Part shown: positions 51,703 to 60,969 of the stretch, one piece after another | Layout of the letters: the number at the start of each line of letters is the position of its first letter | Position numbering within the stretch: position 1 is the stretch's first letter | Source of the DNA: Syntrophomonas sp. | Lineage (GTDB): Bacteria > Bacillota > Syntrophomonadia > Syntrophomonadales > Syntrophomonadaceae | DNA: 64,000 bases | Reading direction: 5' to 3' | Assembly (NCBI GenBank): GCA_016841875.1 | Contig: JAENYG010000014.1 | Location: 1 to 64,000, forward strand | Notes under the pieces: generated by a model | What the model was told of the DNA's origin: nothing | Databases searched by the model: none | Seen by the model: the letters and a program-made list of their open reading frames with translations, nothing else | Made by a program: the position numbers and the translations under genes

Positions 51703-52980
51703 ATGAAAAACAACTCTAATAGTAAATACAAAAGAATAATAAAAAATCCATATATTTCCACAATGATTACAAAATTATTCTTTGTACTATTGGGGTTAGT
51801 TAACGCGGTATTAATTAATAGGTATTTAGGACCTACACTAAAGGGTCAATATTCGGTTATTTTAAATAGCGTAAATTTAGTTGTACTTGTACTAAATTTA
51901 GGAATATATCAATCATACCCATATATAAAAAAAAAATATGGTAATGATAACCTAAAAGATCAATATATTAATATAGTTTTTTTTCAAGCTGTTGTGTATT
52001 TGATGGCCTCCCTGATTATTTCAATAATAGTTAGAAAATATGAATGGACTATTATCTTAACATTAGCTCCTATAATGATTTTAACCAGACAATTAAGTTT
52101 TATTACATTAATTGAGAAAATCCATTTACGTAATTTGATTAACTCATTCAATTCTTTTATATATACTCTTATTTTATTGATTTTTGTATTGTTTACAGAA
52201 TCGAATTATATGTTTATTATTTCATCTCTTTATATAAAAGATATCATATTTATAGTAATGATAATTTTGGCCTTTAAGTTAAAACCAAAGATTTTTAAGG
52301 TAGAAAAGCAAGTACTAATGTCGTCTATTCGCTATGGATTCTTGCCAATGATCACATTACTCTTGATTGATTTGAATTATAAAGTAGATGTAATAATAAT
52401 GAACTTTTATGTATCTGATTATGTAATTGGGATTTATAGTATAGGTGTACTACTGGCAGAAAAAGTCTGGATTGCGAGTGATGTATTTAAGGAGGTTTTA
52501 TTTTCCAAAAGCGCAAGAGAAAATGTAACAAAAGAATTCACAATAGCAATTAAATTTAACATATATTTCAGCATCTTAATGTTAGCATTCATACTTATTG
52601 CTGGAAAATTTATAATAAAACTTTTATTTGGTATTGCTTTTATTGAGGCATATCAAGTTACGACCATAATTTTTGCAGGAATTTCTGGTATGGCGATATA
52701 CAAAGTGATTTATCCGTATTATATTTCAAATGGTTATCAAATGAAAGCTTTAATGTATTTGACAATAACCAGTTTCTCTAATATATTATTGAATTTTATA
52801 CTGATTCCTACATTGGGGATCAATGGAGCTGCTATAGCTTCGGTATTTTCGTATAATTTGTGTGGTATATTATTTTTGATTAATTTTAAGAAACTTGAGA
52901 CATTGAGATTTTCAGAATTTTTTTGCTTTAATAAGCAAGATATGGATATGGTGAAAGGAATAATAAGGAGAATTTTATAA
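51703..52980 (+). CDS. Oligosaccharide flippase (Wzx-like, MOP superfamily)
   Basis: A 425-residue polytopic membrane protein with 12 or so helices, starting with a hydrophilic N-terminus followed by STMITKLFFVLLGLVNAVLINRYLGP and LVNLGIYQSYPYI-like motifs of the polysaccharide-transport family. It flips the undecaprenyl-linked repeat unit to the outer face, where Wzy polymerises it. The stop overlaps the start of the next gene by one base (TAATGG). It completes a Wzx/Wzy/Wzz set with the polymerase candidate at 49269 and the Wzz-like gene at 35637. Confidence 0.88.
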   Translation: MKNNSNSKYKRIIKNPYISTMITKLFFVLLGLVNAVLINRYLGPTLKGQYSVILNSVNLVVLVLNLGIYQSYPYIKKKYGNDNLKDQYINIVFFQAVVYLMASLIISIIVRKYEWTIILTLAPIMILTRQLSFITLIEKIHLRNLINSFNSFIYTLILLIFVLFTESNYMFIISSLYIKDIIFIVMIILAFKLKPKIFKVEKQVLMSSIRYGFLPMITLLLIDLNYKVDVIIMNFYVSDYVIGIYSIGVLLAEKVWIASDVFKEVLFSKSARENVTKEFTIAIKFNIYFSILMLAFILIAGKFIIKLLFGIAFIEAYQVTTIIFAGISGMAIYKVIYPYYISNGYQMKALMYLTITSFSNILLNFILIPTLGINGAAIASVFSYNLCGILFLINFKKLETLRFSEFFCFNKQDMDMVKGIIRRIL

Positions 52981-54185
52981 TGGAGATTCAAGAAAGAAAT
53001 ATTTCAATGCAATTTTTATTTGATAAACATAAATCCGGAAGACAAAATTATTCAATAGGCAAAGAAGTGCCTAAAGTAAGATGGGAATTTAGTACTAGAG
53101 GATATCCTTATCGTGGGCCTGAGTCAACAGCTGTTTTTGATGGATATGGTAATATTTATTTTGGTAGCCATGATGGGTGCATATACTCGATAACAAAAGA
53201 CGGGAAGCTAAGATGGATGTTTAAAACTGATAAAAAAATTTACTCAAGCCCAACGTTATATAAAGATTACGTTGTATTTGCTGGTGGTGATGGATATTTA
53301 TATTGCTTTAATTTAGAAGGAGATGTTAACTGGGTTTATGATATTTCAAAGGGATATCGAGGTTTAAATTTAAAGAATATAATAAATCGGTTAATTACAA
53401 TACATAAAACATACGATTATAATCGAAAGAAAGTGTGGGATATTAAGTGTTGGGCATCTCCTTATGTTGATAACGATACGGTATATATAGTAGGCTATGG
53501 AATTGGATTGAACGCTGTAGATATTCAGACCGGAAGTAGAAAGTGGACATACGATTTAGGTTCACCAAGATTTCATTTAACAGGAATTGTTGAGGATAAT
53601 AATGATAGGTTGTATGTCTGCTCCCAAAGAAGAAACTTACATTGTATAAGTAAAGATGGCCACTTACTTTGGAAAAAAGCTCTTAAAAAGGATTATGATA
53701 TATGGGGTAATCCAACTTTTGATTTGGAAAAAGAATTGATATATTTGAGCCAAAGTAATAAAGAAAGAGATAGTATTATTTATGCAATAGATACTAATGG
53801 AAATATATCCTGGAGTAAGAAATTAAAAACGGCAGTAAGAGGTTCAATTTCAATATCATCTGAGAATTACGTAGTGGTCTTAGGTTTTGATGGAGTTGTG
53901 TATTTCCTAAATAAGGATACTGGAGAAATTCAGTACAAAGAAAGGTTTTCATCTGCATCAAGAGCCTTGTGGACAACAGCAAGTATTGATTCCAATGGAA
54001 ATATATTATTTACAACAAAGGAATCGAATACGGAAGGGGCATTAATTGCTTTAGATAAAAATGGAGGTTTATTATGGAAATATAAGCAATTAGGTAAGGC
54101 CCTGTCTACACCTGTAGTTGATGATAAGGGTAATATATATGTAGGATCTTGGAAAGGAAAGTATTTATGTCTAAGAACAAAGTAG
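52980..54185 (+). CDS. PQQ-type beta-propeller repeat protein (no signal peptide)
   Basis: A 401-residue protein made almost wholly of repeated blades of the PQQ/outer-membrane BamB type. Repeats such as GNIYFGSHDGCIYSITKDG, DGYLYCFNLEGDVNWVYD, LHCISKDGHLLWKK and GNIYVGSWKGKYLCL recur every 40-50 residues, each with the tryptophan and the G-x-L/I-x-A/S spacing of the fold; six to eight blades are plausible. There is no signal peptide or membrane helix, so it appears cytoplasmic, unlike most such proteins. It is coupled to wzx upstream (one-base overlap) and to the next gene. A scaffold or regulatory role is possible; no function can be assigned. Confidence 0.8.
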   Translation: MEIQERNISMQFLFDKHKSGRQNYSIGKEVPKVRWEFSTRGYPYRGPESTAVFDGYGNIYFGSHDGCIYSITKDGKLRWMFKTDKKIYSSPTLYKDYVVFAGGDGYLYCFNLEGDVNWVYDISKGYRGLNLKNIINRLITIHKTYDYNRKKVWDIKCWASPYVDNDTVYIVGYGIGLNAVDIQTGSRKWTYDLGSPRFHLTGIVEDNNDRLYVCSQRRNLHCISKDGHLLWKKALKKDYDIWGNPTFDLEKELIYLSQSNKERDSIIYAIDTNGNISWSKKLKTAVRGSISISSENYVVVLGFDGVVYFLNKDTGEIQYKERFSSASRALWTTASIDSNGNILFTTKESNTEGALIALDKNGGLLWKYKQLGKALSTPVVDDKGNIYVGSWKGKYLCLRTK

Positions 54186-55354
54186 TAAAAAAGGATTCAA
54201 AAAAAGTAGGGATATTGTCATTTCATAGAACAATTAATTATGGATCATTTTTACAAAATTATTGTTTGCAAAAAGCCCTTCAGGACAAAATAGATGCCAG
54301 AATAGAAACGATAGACTATAACCTGGTTGGAATGGAGAGAAGAAGAAAAACAGACATAATAAACAGAAATCTAAGTATAATTCCCAAACAGCTAAAAAAA
54401 TATTTTGTATTTAATAGATTTTTAGTTAACTATTTGGATTTATCCAAGGACAAGCTAATTACAGATTCCTATAAACTGGCGACTGAATTTATCAATAGAA
54501 ATAATTATGATGTGGTAATCGTGGGAAGTGATGAAGTATGGAAGGTAACTGAACAAAGAGGATTTCCGAATATTTATTGGTTAAATAAAAACATTAACGC
54601 AATAAAGATGAGCTATGCTGCCAGTGCAAATAAATCTTCCAGGCTCATTGATGAATTATCAAAAGACGAAAAAAATTTTATATTAGAGACCCTGGAATCA
54701 TACACATATATTGGAGTTAGAGACCATTACACTTACAATCAGTTAAAAAAATTAAATACAAAATGGAATTTAAATTTTAATCCAGATCCAACATTTATGC
54801 ATGAAAGCAAGTTGGATGTCAGAGATAAATTGGTTTCACGTTTAAAGAAAAAATATAATATTAATTTCAATAAAAAAATCATTGGATTGATGACTTCTGA
54901 TAAGTTCGTAGGGAAGTTTATCAGTGAAAAATATGGTGATGAGTATGAAATTATTTCATTTCACGTTAAAAATAAATATGCTCATACTTTTGTTTATGAT
55001 TTAAATCCGTTTGAATTCGCAGAAATATTTTCTATATTATCATTGGCATTAACATCTTTTTTTCACGGGTCATTGTTTTCTATCGTAAATAATATCCCAT
55101 TTATATCGATTGAAAGTAATGAATTGTATAAAAAATATCAGAGTAAAATTGAGGATTTATTATTAAACTTTGATTTGGATGAAAATTATTTTTATTTAGA
55201 CGATAAATTCGATTATGAAAGATTTTACAGCAGAGTAGAAGCACACTTAAATTATGAAACCAATAGTAATTACGAAACAATTATAAAATATAGTCAAAAT
55301 GAGTTTAATAAATTTGCTGATAATTTGAGGAGAATTCTTTATGAAACCGAGTGA
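54167..55354 (+). CDS. Polysaccharide pyruvyltransferase-family protein
   Basis: A 395-residue protein of the PS_pyruv_trans family, second in the island and third in the window. The N-terminus GILSFHRTINYGSFLQNYCL is the family motif, followed by DVVIVGSDEVWKVT, SYAASANKSS, IGVRDHYTYNQL and ALTSFFHGSLFSIVNNIPFI. I choose the ATG at 54167 with AAAGGAAAG upstream; the TTG at 54149 precedes it. It overlaps the propeller gene by 19 bases and the next glycosyltransferase by 14 bases. The substrate is unknown; this branch may act on a sugar of the repeat unit. Confidence 0.85.
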   Translation: MSKNKVVKKDSKKVGILSFHRTINYGSFLQNYCLQKALQDKIDARIETIDYNLVGMERRRKTDIINRNLSIIPKQLKKYFVFNRFLVNYLDLSKDKLITDSYKLATEFINRNNYDVVIVGSDEVWKVTEQRGFPNIYWLNKNINAIKMSYAASANKSSRLIDELSKDEKNFILETLESYTYIGVRDHYTYNQLKKLNTKWNLNFNPDPTFMHESKLDVRDKLVSRLKKKYNINFNKKIIGLMTSDKFVGKFISEKYGDEYEIISFHVKNKYAHTFVYDLNPFEFAEIFSILSLALTSFFHGSLFSIVNNIPFISIESNELYKKYQSKIEDLLLNFDLDENYFYLDDKFDYERFYSRVEAHLNYETNSNYETIIKYSQNEFNKFADNLRRILYETE

Positions 55355-56402
55355 AAAGACTAAACCAGTATTGTTTATTGGTCCAGTGTCCCCTCCAATT
55401 TCTGGACCAGGAATTAAAAATAGAAATATGATAGATGAAATGAAAAAAATGGGAATTAATATCTATGTTATTAACACTATAAATTGGAAAAAAAGAATAT
55501 TCGTGTTTTTATTCAAAATAGTTTTTAATAAATATGACAGAGTAATTCTTTCGGTATCAGCTAATGGAAGATGGTTAACAACACCAATTCTATGGGTGAA
55601 AAGTTTACTATTTCAAGATTTTAAATATGTTGTTATTCCAGCAGGAGGAGGACTTTACAAAGATTTAACTGACAGCAATATATTAAAACAAAACTTAGAG
55701 CTGTTATTTCTTAGTAAGGCAGATGTTATCTTTGCTCAAACAAAAGAGCTTACACATAATCTGAAAAAGATTAAACGACTTAATAAAATAATGTATTTCC
55801 CAAATTTCAAGAAAAAAGTTGTAATTGAAAAAAAAGATGTTAATAATAAAAGTTTTAGAATTGTTTTCGCTTCAAGAGTGAAAAAAACAAAAGGCGTTGA
55901 ACTAGCAATTGAAGCCATTAATGATCTTATTATTGAAGAGAATATTAAGATAACATTTGATATCTATGGCCCTATTCAAAAAGGTTATGAAGAAAATTTT
56001 TTAGAATTCATAAACCGATATAAATTTGTTGATTATAAAGGCATTCTAGAACCAGAGACTATAAGTGATGTAATATCTGCATATAATCTCTTCTTATTTC
56101 CAACATATTGGGAAAACGAAGGCTTCCCAGGTGTTCTGCTTGACGCCTATATTGCTGAACTGCCAGTAGTTGCATCGGATTGGTGTTATAATAGCGAAAT
56201 TGTAAAAAATAAGGAAAATGGATATATATTCAAACCAAGAGATAAAAATGACTTAAAGAAAAAAATTCTTTATTGTTATAATAATCCTGAAATTCTTAAA
56301 CAAATGAGTTACCGTAATAAAGAAGAAGCAAAGGCTTTTTTTTCGGATATTGTTGTAGGCAATTTAGTTGATGAATTAAATTATATGGATTGGAATATTT
56401 GA
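55341..56402 (+). CDS. Glycosyltransferase, GT4 family
   Basis: A 353-residue glycosyltransferase beginning with an acceptor-side SPPISGPGIKNRNMIDEM motif, then YVVIPAGGGLYKDL, ADVIFAQTKELTHN, IVFASRVKKTKGVELAIEAI, FDIYGPI, and the donor region FLFPTYWENEGFPGVLLDAYIAELPVVASDW with the E-x7-D/E pattern. The ATG at 55341 is preceded by GAGGAGAATTC. It overlaps the genes on both sides (TATGA-type junctions), so the island is read as one tightly packed transcript from 48034 to 59091. Confidence 0.88.
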   Translation: MKPSEKTKPVLFIGPVSPPISGPGIKNRNMIDEMKKMGINIYVINTINWKKRIFVFLFKIVFNKYDRVILSVSANGRWLTTPILWVKSLLFQDFKYVVIPAGGGLYKDLTDSNILKQNLELLFLSKADVIFAQTKELTHNLKKIKRLNKIMYFPNFKKKVVIEKKDVNNKSFRIVFASRVKKTKGVELAIEAINDLIIEENIKITFDIYGPIQKGYEENFLEFINRYKFVDYKGILEPETISDVISAYNLFLFPTYWENEGFPGVLLDAYIAELPVVASDWCYNSEIVKNKENGYIFKPRDKNDLKKKILYCYNNPEILKQMSYRNKEEAKAFFSDIVVGNLVDELNYMDWNI

Positions 56403-56404
56403 TA

Positions 56405-58081
56405 ATGAATATGTGTGATTCTATGAAGGATGAGTTAAAAATCTCAAAATTAGTAGCATACTTTCTTTTCTTATTTGGGATATTCTTCATATTGTATCAG
56501 GTTTTTGATTTTAATAATTTTCAACTTGAAGGCATTATTAATGTTAAAAACTATGGGGTTAAAGGAGATGGAATTACCGATGATTGGGATGCATTGCAGG
56601 ATATAATTAATAAAGCACCAGAAGGAAGTATTATATATTTCCCCAATAGTGATGGAAATTATCTTATATCAAAGCCTCTGTGTCTAAAATCAGATATTAC
56701 TATTCAAGCAGAAAAAAATGTATTTATTGAAAGTATATCAACCATTAAAGAAATGAAATATATTTTTTTAGGGGATGAAATTGAAAATATTACAATAAAA
56801 GATATTGGATTAACAAAAATGAATAATGATAGTTCAACAATTAAATTTCGTAATAGTTCTCATATTATGATTGATGATATCGTAATAAAAAATGAAGATC
56901 CTAAAGATAGCGAACCTCTTTATTCGCAAGGGATTTCGTTATTAGAAACAAATAACGTCAAAATATTAAATTCTCATTTTATTAATACACGGGGTCATTG
57001 TATTGTAGTCGGAACATTTACACAAAATCCATCAGGAGAATGCGAGAACATTCAAATTTTAAATAATACTTTTGAGGATTATGGAAGAGATGAAGGGAGT
57101 GGCATGGCAATTGATATATCAGGAGGATATGAAGCTGATGATATTTTTTATGTAAAGGATGTTGTAATATCAAATAATATCTTTAAAAATGGTCAAGGTA
57201 ATGGAGTTAAATTACAATTATGTGAAAATGTGATATTTTCCAATAATATTATTGATCGAAACAATGGAACCTCATTGATTATAAATGCACAGAACAAACC
57301 TATTAACAATATTTCTTGTTACGATAATATAATAACTAATAGTGAAATTGGAATAGGAATATTATACTTTTCTTTAAATGAAGATGCACAATCTATTATT
57401 ATCAAAGATAATATTATTAAGAACAATGTTTATGCCAACATTTTTATAAAAAATGCAGGTGGCAAAGTAATAATTGATAATAATTGTTTGGATAATCATA
57501 AAAACAACTATTCTATTGTCTTTGAGGAGACATATAGTGATAAAGGTGAATACCATATTACGGCTAATGATATAGTCGCAGAGAAAATAGGAGTATTGGG
57601 AATACCATATAAATTGAAATTATCTGATAATGAAATTAATGCAAATTCCCGAGGTGTAAAAGGTGATATAGAGGAGCACAAAGGAATACACACCAATCAG
57701 ATCATTGTTAGTGATAACATATTTAAAGGTAGTTCATCAATACCATTTTATATTAGAAAAGAAAATATTGATGAAATTTATTTAACCGACAATTTCTTTG
57801 AACAAAGCATATCAGCACCAAGTTGTATATTTATTAGAAAACCATATGACGATCAAGATGTTAACACGATTATGAAAATCGGAATTATTGAGAACAATAT
57901 ACTTTTACCTAATAATATGACATATGGAATACAATTAGAGTTAGATAATTTATCTTTATCATATGCAAGCATTAAGAATAATAAAATAATGGCATGTTCT
58001 AAAGATATTATTGAAGAAAATGATTGTTTTGATATAGATGGAAATATAACTTTACACACTAAAGAGGAGATACAACAATGA
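56405..58081 (+). CDS. Right-handed beta-helix protein, pectate-lyase superfamily
   Basis: A protein of about 558 residues with one N-terminal helix ([19 protein letters not shown], about residues 16-34) that acts as a signal anchor. The mature part starts with [20 protein letters not shown], the standard opening of the pectate-lyase/glycosyl-hydrolase-28-like family, and continues as parallel beta-helix turns with many NN- and II-type ladder residues ([25 protein letters not shown]). Such proteins in exopolysaccharide clusters are lyases or C5-epimerases; the active-site residues cannot be fixed here. The ATG at 56405 is my choice; a TTG at 56390 overlaps the preceding gene. Confidence 0.85.
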   Translation: MNMCDSMKDELKISKLVAYFLFLFGIFFILYQVFDFNNFQLEGIINVKNYGVKGDGITDDWDALQDIINKAPEGSIIYFPNSDGNYLISKPLCLKSDITIQAEKNVFIESISTIKEMKYIFLGDEIENITIKDIGLTKMNNDSSTIKFRNSSHIMIDDIVIKNEDPKDSEPLYSQGISLLETNNVKILNSHFINTRGHCIVVGTFTQNPSGECENIQILNNTFEDYGRDEGSGMAIDISGGYEADDIFYVKDVVISNNIFKNGQGNGVKLQLCENVIFSNNIIDRNNGTSLIINAQNKPINNISCYDNIITNSEIGIGILYFSLNEDAQSIIIKDNIIKNNVYANIFIKNAGGKVIIDNNCLDNHKNNYSIVFEETYSDKGEYHITANDIVAEKIGVLGIPYKLKLSDNEINANSRGVKGDIEEHKGIHTNQIIVSDNIFKGSSSIPFYIRKENIDEIYLTDNFFEQSISAPSCIFIRKPYDDQDVNTIMKIGIIENNILLPNNMTYGIQLELDNLSLSYASIKNNKIMACSKDIIEENDCFDIDGNITLHTKEEIQQ

Positions 58082-59091
58082 AAATTCTAGTTACTGGTGC
58101 AGCAGGCTTCATAGGTTTCCATCTGTCAAACTTATTGCTAGACAGAGATTATCAAATAATAGGGATTGATAATTTAAACAACTATTATGATCCAAAGCTA
58201 AAAGAGAATCGTCTGACAATACTTTATCAAAAAAACAACTTTATATTTCACAAGGTTGATCTTAAGGACAAGCCATCTGTAGACAATATCTTCAAAACAT
58301 ACAAACCCGACTATGTTATCAACCTGGCGGCTCAAGCTGGAGTACGTTACTCCATTGAGAACCCAAATGCTTATGTGGACTCTAACCTCATAGGTTTCAT
58401 GAACATTCTTGAAGCATGTCGATGCTATTCAGTAAAACATCTGCTCTATGCATCTTCAAGTTCTGTCTATGGCGGTAACAAGGTAACGCCATTTTCTGCG
58501 AATCACAATGTAGATCATCCAGTTTCACTATATGCTGCGACTAAGAAATCCAATGAACTGATGGCTCACACTTATAGCCATCTCTACGGCATACCCACCA
58601 CCGGTCTCAGATTCTTTACGGTTTATGGCCCCTGGGGACGACCTGACATGGCGTACTTCTCATTTGCAAAAGACATTCTGTCTGGTAAGCCTATCAAAGT
58701 CTTTAATCATGGCATGATGGAACGTGATTTTACTTATATTGATGATATTGTTGAGGGTGTCTGTAAACTTATTGATAGAATACCTTCTGCTAATAAAGAT
58801 TGGGATGAGAGTAAAGATGATTTGAGTACAAGCTTTGCTCCTTATAAGATTTATAATATTGGAAACAATAGGCCAGTTCAACTTATGAAATTTATCAATG
58901 CCTTGGAATCAGCTCTTGGGAAAGAAGCTGAAAAAAACTACATGGATATGCAACCAGGTGATGTTTTGAGAACTTATGCAGATGTGTCTGATCTTGAGAA
59001 AGATATCAACTTCAAGCCATCTACTAGCATTGAAGAAGGGCTTCAGAAGTTTGTGGATTGGTTCAAAGAATATTATAAAGTTGGAGAGTAA
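58078..59091 (+). CDS. UDP-glucuronate 4-epimerase-like protein
   Basis: A 337-residue extended SDR. It begins [20 protein letters not shown], then [39 protein letters not shown] and [15 protein letters not shown] with the catalytic Ser, and Tyr-x3-Lys in [16 protein letters not shown]. This pattern, especially NNYYDPKLK and GVRYSIENP, is the one seen in UDP-glucuronate 4-epimerases and Gae/LpsL-type proteins. It would convert UDP-GlcA (from the UDP-glucose dehydrogenase downstream) to UDP-GalA. The ATG overlaps the previous stop (ATGA). Confidence for the SDR family is high and for the sugar moderate. Confidence 0.85.
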   Translation: MKILVTGAAGFIGFHLSNLLLDRDYQIIGIDNLNNYYDPKLKENRLTILYQKNNFIFHKVDLKDKPSVDNIFKTYKPDYVINLAAQAGVRYSIENPNAYVDSNLIGFMNILEACRCYSVKHLLYASSSSVYGGNKVTPFSANHNVDHPVSLYAATKKSNELMAHTYSHLYGIPTTGLRFFTVYGPWGRPDMAYFSFAKDILSGKPIKVFNHGMMERDFTYIDDIVEGVCKLIDRIPSANKDWDESKDDLSTSFAPYKIYNIGNNRPVQLMKFINALESALGKEAEKNYMDMQPGDVLRTYADVSDLEKDINFKPSTSIEEGLQKFVDWFKEYYKVGE

Positions 59092-59180
59092 GAGTTACTA
59101 ACTTGGCCAGAGATTACTTGGCCTGATCTAGTTCACAAGTATATATATCGTCTTAGAACAAGGGGGAGGGAACACACTTT

Positions 59181-60347
59181 ATGAAAATAACAATCGCCGG
59201 AACGGGCTATGTAGGGCTGTCTAACGCTATATTACTGGCCCAATATAATGAAGTAACTACTCTTGATATTATACAAGATAAAGTAGATATGATTAATAAC
59301 AAAAAATCTCCAATCGTAGACGTAGAGATTGAAGAATATTTAGTTACAAAAGATCTAAAGTTAACAGCAACAACTGATAACTTTAAAGCATATAAGGATG
59401 CAGAGTATGTCATCATCTCTACTCCGACAAACTACGATCCTGAGAAGAACTATTTCAATACAAGAACCGTAGAAGCGGTCATTGCAAATGTTTTGTCAAT
59501 TAATCCAGATGCAATTATGGTTGTCAAGTCAACAGTTCCGGTTGGATACACAGAGAAAGTAAAAGCGATGTTTGAAACAGATAATATTATCTTTTCCCCA
59601 GAATTCTTAAGAGAAGGTAACGCACTCTATGATAACCTCTATCCTTCAAGAATTGTAGTTGGAGAGCAGTCGGAAAGAGCCAAGGTGTTTGCTGACCTTC
59701 TTGTTCAAGGAGCACTAAAAGAAGATATCCCTGTTCTTTTTACTAATTCAACAGAGGCAGAAGCAATTAAGTTATTTGCTAACACATACCTTGCTATGAG
59801 GGTCGCATTTTTTAATGAGCTTGATACCTATGCAGAAGTAAGAGGATTAGATACAAAACAGATTATTGAAGGTGTAGGCCTTGATCCTAGAATAGGTACT
59901 CATTACAATAATCCCTCATTTGGATATGGAGGTTACTGCTTGCCAAAAGATACGAAACAACTATTAGCTAATTATGTTGATGTTCCAAATAATATTATGG
60001 CAGCTATTGTAGATGCTAACAGAACGAGAAAAGATCATGTTGCGGACATGATCTTAGCTAGAAAACCCAAAATTGTTGGTATATACAGATTAACAATGAA
60101 AACTGATTCAGATAACTTTAGACAATCGTCAATTCAAGGAGTTATGAAACGTATTAAGGCAAAAGGGGTAGAAGTTGTAGTCTATGAACCTGCATTAAAA
60201 GAAGATACTTTTTATAATTCAAGAGTAGTTAGAGACTTAAATGAATTTAAGACTATTTCTGATGTAATTGTAGCTAATAGAATGTCAGAGGATATCAAGG
60301 ATGTAGAAGATATAGTATATACCAGGGATTTGTATTGTAGGGATTAG
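59181..60347 (+). CDS. ugd: UDP-glucose 6-dehydrogenase
   Basis: A 388-residue Ugd-type dehydrogenase converting UDP-glucose to UDP-glucuronate. Motifs are [19 protein letters not shown] (residues 2-20), [64 protein letters not shown] and the catalytic cysteine in [16 protein letters not shown]. The shortened C-terminal domain, ending near RDLYCRD, is typical of the Gram-positive/enterobacterial short form. The ATG follows GGGGGAGGG. It ends the island; the epimerase upstream would use its product. Confidence 0.94.
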   Translation: MKITIAGTGYVGLSNAILLAQYNEVTTLDIIQDKVDMINNKKSPIVDVEIEEYLVTKDLKLTATTDNFKAYKDAEYVIISTPTNYDPEKNYFNTRTVEAVIANVLSINPDAIMVVKSTVPVGYTEKVKAMFETDNIIFSPEFLREGNALYDNLYPSRIVVGEQSERAKVFADLLVQGALKEDIPVLFTNSTEAEAIKLFANTYLAMRVAFFNELDTYAEVRGLDTKQIIEGVGLDPRIGTHYNNPSFGYGGYCLPKDTKQLLANYVDVPNNIMAAIVDANRTRKDHVADMILARKPKIVGIYRLTMKTDSDNFRQSSIQGVMKRIKAKGVEVVVYEPALKEDTFYNSRVVRDLNEFKTISDVIVANRMSEDIKDVEDIVYTRDLYCRD

Positions 60348-60418
60348 GTAAGGCTGTATGGAGGAAAGTTGGTTAAAAGGTTAATGGTTTCGATAGAGTT
60401 ATACCCGTAGTAGGGTTA

Positions 60419-60637
60419 ATGTTTTTGTCATATGATGAGTCAAACAAAAAAAGAAATATTGTTTTTCCTATTATTGCTATCCTAGCCCTTTTTTGTACTT
60501 GTGTTTTCATCAACTTGGGCACTTGGCTGGTGGCTGATGATCAGCCGGAGAAAAGTGATGTTATCGTGATTTTAATGGGCAGCGGGCCGGATAGGATGCT
60601 GGGGGCGGTTGATTTTTATAAACAGGGGATGGCTTAG
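60419..60637 (+). pseudogene. Truncated YdcF/DUF218-family protein
   Basis: A 72-residue frame with an N-terminal membrane helix (IVFPIIAILALFCTCVFI, about residues 14-31) followed by the start of a DUF218 domain: EKSDVIVILMGSGPDRMLGAVDFYKQG, in outline. The domain normally runs for about 150 more residues; here it stops at TAG just after GMA, and I find no continuation in the other frames. It is therefore an N-terminal fragment left by a deletion at the right edge of the island. It may be translated but is unlikely to work. Confidence 0.75.
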
Positions 60638-60969
60638 AGCAGTTTAACTTGTAAAATTAGGTTTGAATATCAATACTTTATGCAAAAATGCTTATGAAAT
60701 CGGTCTGCAGTGGAGAAGTGATTTTCCGTTGCAGACCTATTTGGTAAATACTGTTTATTTTAATATTTGTTAACATAAAAATATGGGAGGACACTGTAAG
60801 AAATTGGCGAATATGTAGTATATATAAACGAAGAGGATCATATTTTATTAGTTGTGTGAGTAATAAATAGAGTATAGTTGCTTAATAGACATTATATGGC
60901 AAATAATGGTATGCTATAAATTATAGTAGTAATAAGTATTTTTTAGATATATCAGGGAGTTTCTAACGC
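60638..60969. promoter_or_regulatory. AT-rich gap upstream of the subtilisin-like protease
   Basis: About 330 bases without a gene. It is AT-rich from about 60760 and contains TATGCTATAAATTATAG near 60910-60928, an extended -10-like sequence that could serve the protease gene, without a clear -35. GGGAG at 60956-60960 is the protease ribosome site. No repeat or RNA family was recognised. Confidence 0.35.
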
